Positions 58,893 to 64,000 of a stretch of 64,000 nt of DNA are shown piece after piece (the first letter of the stretch is position 1; the number at the start of each line of letters is the position of its first letter). The notes beneath the pieces are model-generated. The model worked only from the letters and a program-made list of their open reading frames with translations. It searched no databases and was not told the DNA's origin. The stretch lies in the NCBI GenBank assembly GCA_964428015.1, contig CAYRWR010000001.1:186001-250000 (forward strand), in the 5' to 3' direction. The DNA comes from CAYRWR01 sp964428015 (GTDB taxonomy: Bacteria > Spirochaetota > Brevinematia > Brevinematales > CAYRWR01). The position numbers and the translations under genes were made by a program.

Positions 58893-58945
58893 AGCGGAAT
58901 TCTATGTATTATAGCCCTGACCAGTTATATTAATAAGGAGCCATC

Positions 58946-59875
58946 ATGGACACAGTCATCCAGCTGGATAATGTACAAAAAATTTTCGGTGATCACATCA
59001 GTCTTAGGGGTATCTCTTTTCAGGTCAAGCAGGGAGATATCTTTGGCTACCTGGGGGCTAATGGCGCGGGTAAGACCACTACCATCCGGATCCTGCTGGA
59101 CCTTTTGCGTCCCAGCTACGGACGGGCTACCGTCCTGGGACGGGACAGCAGTGATGCATCCAGCCGTCTCAGTCTGGGTTTTGTGCTGGACGCGGACGGA
59201 CTGTACAATAATCTCTCCGCCCGTGATAACCTGGATTTTTACTCCCGCTTGTATGGACTAAAAAATAACTATGAAAGAATCGACCAGGTACTGGAAAAAA
59301 CCGGGCTCAAAGCCAGGACCTGGGATAAGGTGGGCACCTTTTCCAAAGGAATGCGACAGAGACTGTCCCTGGCCCGCGCCCTGGTCCATGACCCGGAGCT
59401 GCTCATTCTGGATGAGCCCATGTCCGGCATAGACCCGCAGGGCAGGATCGAGATGAGAGAGATCATACTCAGCCTGGTCAGAGATGATCACAAGACAGTA
59501 TTTTTCAGTTCCCATGACCTGGATGAGGTCCAACGGGTCTGTAACCGCATCGCTCTCCTCAACCGTGGGGAAATTTTACTCTATGGAGACCTCAAAGAGG
59601 TAATGAAAGAGCGCTCCTCAGGGGAAGTGCTGGTGGAACTGGAATCCCTGCCTCAACCGGGAGTGCTGGAAAAGTTACAGAAGCTTAAAAATCTGGGCTA
59701 TCAGGAGCAGGATGGACAAAGAATCATTTTTCATCCCAGCTCATCTACACCCGTCTCAGAAATTGTATTCGCTTTAGCTGGCCTGGGTGTACCTATTGCC
59801 TCCGTGAGACGCCTCGAGTCCAGCCTCGAAGATATCTATTCTTCCATTCTCAATCAGGAAGGGGTCCAGGCATGA
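58946..59875 (+). CDS. ABC-2-type transporter ATP-binding protein
   Basis: The 309-residue ATPase subunit of an exporter. Walker A GANGAGKT is at 37-44. The signature segment is FSKGMRQRLSLARAL, where the usual SGGQ is replaced by SKGM as in many ABC-2 exporters. Walker B LLILDEPMSGIDP and the switch His in FFSSHDLDEVQ follow. A C-terminal extension of about 85 residues (LVELESLPQPG, ending SLEDIYSSIL) is typical of this class. The stop overlaps the first permease gene by four bases, and a second permease follows, completing the transporter. The substrate is unknown. Confidence 0.93.
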   Translation: MDTVIQLDNVQKIFGDHISLRGISFQVKQGDIFGYLGANGAGKTTTIRILLDLLRPSYGRATVLGRDSSDASSRLSLGFVLDADGLYNNLSARDNLDFYSRLYGLKNNYERIDQVLEKTGLKARTWDKVGTFSKGMRQRLSLARALVHDPELLILDEPMSGIDPQGRIEMREIILSLVRDDHKTVFFSSHDLDEVQRVCNRIALLNRGEILLYGDLKEVMKERSSGEVLVELESLPQPGVLEKLQKLKNLGYQEQDGQRIIFHPSSSTPVSEIVFALAGLGVPIASVRRLESSLEDIYSSILNQEGVQA

Positions 59876-60618
59876 ACACCCTGCTGATTATGAACCGCAG
59901 TATCCACAATAACCTGCGTTCCTTCACCAATATTTTGAGTTTTTTAGTACTGGTAATCCTTTTAGCCGGTTTATCAGACTACCTGGGCATCCGCTTCCTG
60001 CTGGTCCCAGCCTTAAAGACCAGCCCGGTGGATATATCCCGGGTTCGTCATCTCATGGCGATGGTCTTGTATGCCACCAGTCTGTTCAGCTTGGCCATGG
60101 GCCTCACGGTGTCTGTGGTCCGTTCCCTGATTCAGGAGAAATCACGCCGTATGTATGAGACACTTCTGGCCAGCCCTGTGGAGCTGAGACAGCTGTGGTG
60201 GGCTAAGAGTCTGTCGGTTTTCCTGCCAGGATATTTGGCAGGGCTGGTACTTAGCCTACTCACCTGGTACCTCATGAATGCCGGTTTTACTGTGCCGGTC
60301 ATTGGTTGGGTTCTTACACCGCCTATGGTGTTAATACCGGTGGTATTGGTTCCCTTTCTGTATCTGTGCCTCAGCTTTCTGGTGACCCTGATCAGTCTGA
60401 TCACCGACCCTGTGCACGGTAACGCTTTGACCCAGGTATTCCTGCCTTCTCTGGCATCTTTGACTTTTAATCTGGGTCTGCGCGGCGTCCTGGATACCCA
60501 CACCCGTGCTTTTTTTATTTTTCACCTGATTCTAGCCGGGTTACTGCTGATTATTATCCTTTTAGTTCGCCCCCGACTCACTAAACAGAAAGTCATCCTT
60601 TCAGGGAGAAAATCCTGA
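59872..60618 (+). CDS. ABC-2-type transporter permease
   Basis: A 248-residue integral membrane protein with about six transmembrane helices (first at about 22-42, last at about 218-238). The conserved cytoplasmic segment SLIQEKSRRMYETLLASPVE, which precedes the second helical group, is diagnostic of ABC-2 permeases. It overlaps the ATPase gene by four bases and the next permease by one base. The heterodimeric permease arrangement indicates an exporter of lipid, polysaccharide, peptide or drug; nothing selects among them. Confidence 0.88.
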   Translation: MNTLLIMNRSIHNNLRSFTNILSFLVLVILLAGLSDYLGIRFLLVPALKTSPVDISRVRHLMAMVLYATSLFSLAMGLTVSVVRSLIQEKSRRMYETLLASPVELRQLWWAKSLSVFLPGYLAGLVLSLLTWYLMNAGFTVPVIGWVLTPPMVLIPVVLVPFLYLCLSFLVTLISLITDPVHGNALTQVFLPSLASLTFNLGLRGVLDTHTRAFFIFHLILAGLLLIIILLVRPRLTKQKVILSGRKS

Positions 60619-61349
60619 TGAAAAATATTCTGGTATTATTCCGTAAAGACTGGGAAGAGCTGTCTCACAGCCCGGCATTCCGGGTCATTTGCATACTGTA
60701 TATCCTATTGGGCCTGGGTTTATCCTTGCTCTTTAAGGGCATCAGTATGTCAGTTTATCCTCTGGAAACCAGCTTGATGCAATTTCTGTTGAGCGCGGGT
60801 ACCTATAGTATGGCATTTCTCCCGGCCATGACTTTGATATGGACGTTTGCACCTACTTTGATTACCCGTGAAAAATCCAGCGGGACCCTGGAAGTTCTAC
60901 TGGCGGGACCTCTCACTCCCCAGGAATTACTTATTTCCAAAGGAATTCTGATCATCCTGCCGGCCTGGATACTGGGATTGATATCTATGATCCCCGGGGT
61001 ACTGACTCTGGCTGCTCTGGCCAGTGATTTACCCGGCACCCTATTCAGCCTGTCCATCTTTATTAATGCACTGATACTGGTGCCTCTGATGTTCCTGCTA
61101 CTGACCGTATTGATGGTGCTCATCACTTCGGTAAATAACGGAGACCTGGCCATTCTGCCCAGCTTTGTGATCGGTTTCGGAATTATGATTCTGGTACCTC
61201 TGGGACAGGAAAGCGGATTTTTCAAACTGCAAGATTGGTCCTTTACCTGGTTTAATCTGGCCGTTCTGGGTGTACTATTTATACTAACTTTGATTTTTTC
61301 CCGGGGCCTGGATAAAGAGAAGATCGTCCAGTCAAGAATTGAGGAATAA
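60618..61349 (+). CDS. ABC-2-type transporter permease
   Basis: A 243-residue partner permease with about six transmembrane helices. The family segment LITREKSSGTLEVLLAGPLT followed by PQELLISKGIL is clear and resembles the GldF-like subgroup. The start ATG overlaps the previous stop by one base, so translation is coupled. Downstream, after 69 bp, lies an exported protein gene on the same strand that may be a separate unit. Confidence 0.88.
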   Translation: MKNILVLFRKDWEELSHSPAFRVICILYILLGLGLSLLFKGISMSVYPLETSLMQFLLSAGTYSMAFLPAMTLIWTFAPTLITREKSSGTLEVLLAGPLTPQELLISKGILIILPAWILGLISMIPGVLTLAALASDLPGTLFSLSIFINALILVPLMFLLLTVLMVLITSVNNGDLAILPSFVIGFGIMILVPLGQESGFFKLQDWSFTWFNLAVLGVLFILTLIFSRGLDKEKIVQSRIEE

Positions 61350-61418
61350 TAAACTTCTATTATTAATTATCACCACAGGTAAATATATCCAGGAATAATA
61401 GGGGAAAGGAGATGCAGT

Positions 61419-62312
61419 TTGAATACCACAAGATTATTGTTGATTTTTCTCACCCTATCCCTGATATGCAATTCAGTTTTAGCACAGGATCCGAATTGGG
61501 GTACCCTGGTATCACTGGATAAAGCCGAATTAGTGGTTGAGGGTACCATGAGAGTGGAGAACAATAATGCGGGCATAGGGCATCTTCAAATAGAAAAGGT
61601 ATTAAAAGGAGAGGTTAAGTCGGATTTTATCAAAATTCATTTTGCTGATAAAAAGCTGGTCATACCTCATACCAAACAGGCGGAGCCGCCCCGCTATGTC
61701 TATACTGATGGGCAAAAAGGAATTTGGATATTACATAGTAAGAATAATGATCAAAGATATAATCTCAACCAGTCTAATGTTTATTTTGAAGAGAAATGGA
61801 TGGACTGGATGAGAGACAAAATAAGAGACCTGAACCTGAGAAAGTGGACTGTATCTGTAAATGGACTTTCAGGATCAGTGATAGTAGATGATGTGGGGCC
61901 CAATAAATCCTATAGATTTTTTATCCTCTGTGTACGTAATGATTCAACTCATCCTTTTTATATTAACACCCATTTCAGGATTAAAGAAAAAGAACAGCAG
62001 CGATTTCAAGCTTATATTATCACTCCTGATAAGAGTAAAATTGATTTGCTCACTGGAAATGATATCCATGCCAGAATGGACGGAGAACCAGGCTGGCCCA
62101 GCCCTGATCCGCGCGATATGGTGCTGCTCCAGCCCGGACAGAAGATGTACCTCCCCTACTATGGCCGATTCTATAGTTTCTATAAACAGCCAGTCCCAGG
62201 TCAATATCTTTTTCATGCTATATATCTGAATCAATTAAAGCGGTTAAATAAATTTGACGGTAAAATCTGGACGGGGCAGCTTATTTTTCCGGAGACTACT
62301 TTTCAATATTAA
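61419..62312 (+). CDS. Exported protein of unknown function
   Basis: A 297-residue protein starting with TTG; AAAGGAG lies seven bases upstream and no in-frame ATG fits. The signal peptide is LNTTRLLLIFLTLSLICNSV ending near VLA. The N-terminal part (about 25-130) has ELVVEGTMRVENN, then HLQIEKVLKGEV and KGIWILHSKNN, a beta-rich domain of the kind found in secreted proteins with a V-L-K-G motif. The C-terminal part is another beta-rich domain (VLLQPGQKMYLPYYGRFYS, then PVPGQYLFHAIYLN). No catalytic motif is visible. It is followed by a bidirectional terminator. Confidence 0.7.
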   Translation: MNTTRLLLIFLTLSLICNSVLAQDPNWGTLVSLDKAELVVEGTMRVENNNAGIGHLQIEKVLKGEVKSDFIKIHFADKKLVIPHTKQAEPPRYVYTDGQKGIWILHSKNNDQRYNLNQSNVYFEEKWMDWMRDKIRDLNLRKWTVSVNGLSGSVIVDDVGPNKSYRFFILCVRNDSTHPFYINTHFRIKEKEQQRFQAYIITPDKSKIDLLTGNDIHARMDGEPGWPSPDPRDMVLLQPGQKMYLPYYGRFYSFYKQPVPGQYLFHAIYLNQLKRLNKFDGKIWTGQLIFPETTFQY

Positions 62313-62334
62313 ATGGTTTTTCGATGATTATGAT

Positions 62335-62372
62335 AAAAAAAGGTGCCCCTCATTCAGGAGCACCTTTTTTTT
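62335..62372. terminator. Bidirectional intrinsic terminator
   Basis: AAAGGTGC and GCACCTTT arms with inner CCT/AGG pairing and a CATTC loop, flanked by A and T tracts. It separates the convergent genes ending at 62312 and 62383. Confidence 0.9.
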
Positions 62373-62382
62373 CAATTACAAA

Positions 62383-64000
62383 TCAATACTGATAAAAATC
62401 ATCATCCCTTACGGAGAAGGAAGTATTTCCGCCTACCCAGGCACCATACCACAGGAAATTATTATACTGTTTATACTTGTTGTTTTTAAACTGTCTGGTA
62501 TAGGCAATAGTAGAATCTCCCGTGGGTAAGTAATTAGGCCGGGCACAGAACCACAGCCGGGAATCATAATAATACAGCTGGCACTGATGGTCATTGAGCA
62601 TGGTTTCAAAAGTCCAGTCTATGGCGTAGCCATGGAAGATTTCAGCGTTGGAGGTATGCCAGGCCGTTGTCACACAGTATTTACTAGCCAGTTGCTGACG
62701 CAGACTGGAGGGGAGTTGGCTGATGGCATTGGCATACTGGGCCTTCTTAGGATAGGTATAATAATCTGTAGTATCCCAGTGGAATTGCACCAGGCGGTCC
62801 CAATTAGCTTGACCTATAGTATTGATAATGAAGGTATAGGGCCAGGCATCATTCAGATCAATTAGGGGTACCAAGGCGTACAAGCTACCGGCACAGGAGC
62901 CGTTTACATTATCAAATGATTGTCGGCCTATAAAAGTAGCGCTTAGCCAAAGCATACTATGTCCATACTGATCTATTTTTCTCATTATAGATTCTACCCT
63001 CTCCAGATGGTAGTCCGGTTCAGTGGACCATCCCAGGACAGTAGCAGTCTTTGTATCAATATCTCCCGGAAAATATGGTTCAGCCAGGATGATCTTCATC
63101 TTTCTTTTTGCCAGGATCTCAGGGTCATCCATACCCAGTACCACCATCTGAGCGCCTGTACTATGCCCGACCAGAGTGACTTCTCCATTATAGGTAGACA
63201 GGGAGACCGGATTATAGTGTCTGGTGCCGTCTGTTTCCTGGTAATAATTCATAGCCACACCATTGATAAGATTATCTTTCAGGGCCTGTTTAAAAACATC
63301 TCCATATTGTCCGGGTGACCATACAGCATCTACCACCGAATTTACTTTGGTTATATCACTACCCGCATCATGGCCGGCCACTTGCCAGGTTCCCTGGGGC
63401 CAGCGATAATAACCCACATTATATCCCTTATCCAACAGTCTCTGAGCATATTTAAAAGTCTCATAGATTCCTGGATCCACTACACTGGACCAGCCATGGA
63501 CAAAGATGACAGTGGGGCGGGATGGATCGAAAAGAATGTACTCCTGGGTTTCTTTCCAGGGATTATAACTGATAATGTTCTTCTGTGTACGGGGATACCA
63601 GTAAAAACCGGTGGATGAATTATCTGCATAGAGAGGGGGTAAAGCTTTTAATTCATAACCGCCGCCTTTTTTCCAGTATCCATCCAGGTAGTCGTGCGAT
63701 ACCTCTGCACTGGGGACCTGCTTCAGAGTCTTATATTGATCCTGTTTCCTGATTTCCAGGAAGTACTGGGTTTTGCCATCCGGAGCTACCCCCAGGTAGT
63801 CGTAATAACAGCTGCTGCTGGCATTTTTCCACCAGACTGTGGTATTTTTATCTACGTCCGCGATCAGATTATAGGTATATTCCGGTGAAGTAGCAAAGCT
63901 GAAATTTTTATATACTACTCGGACCTGGTATTTGATAGAGGGGGTAAGGGTGGTGGTACTGTCGAGCTGTTCCTTATAGCCGCCTCCGCCGGTGACATCG
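62383..64000 (-). CDS. Alpha/beta hydrolase (lipase/esterase-like) with Fn3-like N-terminal region, N-terminus beyond window
   Basis: The frame is open to the window edge; the visible part is about 538 residues and the true start lies beyond position 64000. The first part has a fibronectin-III-like strand pattern (SIKYQVRVVYKNFSFATSPE). The catalytic domain then shows the oxyanion motif TVIFVHGWSS, the nucleophile elbow VGHSTGAQMV with its Ser, a following acidic residue in ILAEPYFPGDID, and His residues near AWHTSNAEIFHGYAIDWTF. This is a lipase/esterase or related serine-hydrolase layout. It is probably secreted or surface-bound, given the Fn3-like region. The substrate is unknown. Confidence 0.8.
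   Translation of the reverse strand, partial: DVTGGGGYKEQLDSTTTLTPSIKYQVRVVYKNFSFATSPEYTYNLIADVDKNTTVWWKNASSSCYYDYLGVAPDGKTQYFLEIRKQDQYKTLKQVPSAEVSHDYLDGYWKKGGGYELKALPPLYADNSSTGFYWYPRTQKNIISYNPWKETQEYILFDPSRPTVIFVHGWSSVVDPGIYETFKYAQRLLDKGYNVGYYRWPQGTWQVAGHDAGSDITKVNSVVDAVWSPGQYGDVFKQALKDNLINGVAMNYYQETDGTRHYNPVSLSTYNGEVTLVGHSTGAQMVVLGMDDPEILAKRKMKIILAEPYFPGDIDTKTATVLGWSTEPDYHLERVESIMRKIDQYGHSMLWLSATFIGRQSFDNVNGSCAGSLYALVPLIDLNDAWPYTFIINTIGQANWDRLVQFHWDTTDYYTYPKKAQYANAISQLPSSLRQQLASKYCVTTAWHTSNAEIFHGYAIDWTFETMLNDHQCQLYYYDSRLWFCARPNYLPTGDSTIAYTRQFKNNKYKQYNNFLWYGAWVGGNTSFSVRDDDFYQY

Overview
The window looks like a piece of a spirochaete chromosome, mostly AT-rich, with one 100-N scaffold gap at 50197-50296. 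The best taxonomic clue is the 45660-47348 gene, whose layout (exported N-terminal domain, very long Lys/Glu coiled coil, C-terminal domain) matches the spirochaete P83/100 family. The large number of signal-peptide lipoproteins and predicted outer-membrane beta-barrels fits a diderm spirochaete. Strong sigma70-type promoters and good Shine-Dalgarno sites are common, and several genes appear to use UUG or GUG starts.

Layout. 1-7.3 kb: an edge-truncated lipoprotein, nnrD/E and dapB on the minus strand, and a gene of unknown function plus recG on the plus strand. 7.3-16.4 kb: one minus-strand envelope operon of seven genes behind a near-consensus promoter. It holds a lipoprotein, a CBM9-like protein with a FlgD-like tail, a PorV-like barrel, two larger barrels, a CBM48-like lipoprotein and a sugar-binding lipoprotein, and probably serves glycan capture. 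16.5-18.1 kb: a membrane diguanylate cyclase. 18.1-24.8 kb: an accessory island of structured noncoding repeats, a VapBC pair, an AAA+/DUF4143 ATPase, decayed XRE and transposase-like fragments, and an Rhs C-terminal toxin-like cassette with a small membrane partner. 24.8-29.3 kb: GC-richer genes (dihydroorotate-dehydrogenase-like protein, SUKH-like protein, exported proteins, an NHL-propeller lipoprotein).

29.3-33.6 kb: envelope proteins (CsgG-like plus barrel, a propeller lipoprotein, a TolB/PEGA-like plus barrel protein). 33.7-38.6 kb: glgX, tRNA-Arg(CCU), hcp behind a CRP/FNR-type dyad, and a sodC lipoprotein. 39.0-47.4 kb: a six-gene operon led by the P83/100-like gene, followed by a double-barrel protein and four lipoproteins that share a Cys-x-x-Phe-Pro-Gly-aromatic-Phe N-terminus. 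47.4-51.8 kb: small envelope proteins, a PilZ protein, a UPF0016-ferritin-like fusion, a heptamer array, fabZ and fabD. 51.9-64 kb: ptsI, a DJ-1-like lipoprotein, fbaB, a ttcA-like gene, an SH3-like protein, an ABC-2 transporter and an edge-truncated alpha/beta hydrolase.

Metabolic links are glycogen or glucan use (glgX, CBM48-like lipoprotein, sugar-binding protein, ptsI, fbaB), fatty-acid synthesis (fabD, fabZ), lysine/peptidoglycan synthesis (dapB) and nitrosative/oxidative defence (hcp, sodC). The diguanylate cyclase and PilZ protein indicate c-di-GMP signalling. All family names come from reading motifs; no database search was possible.
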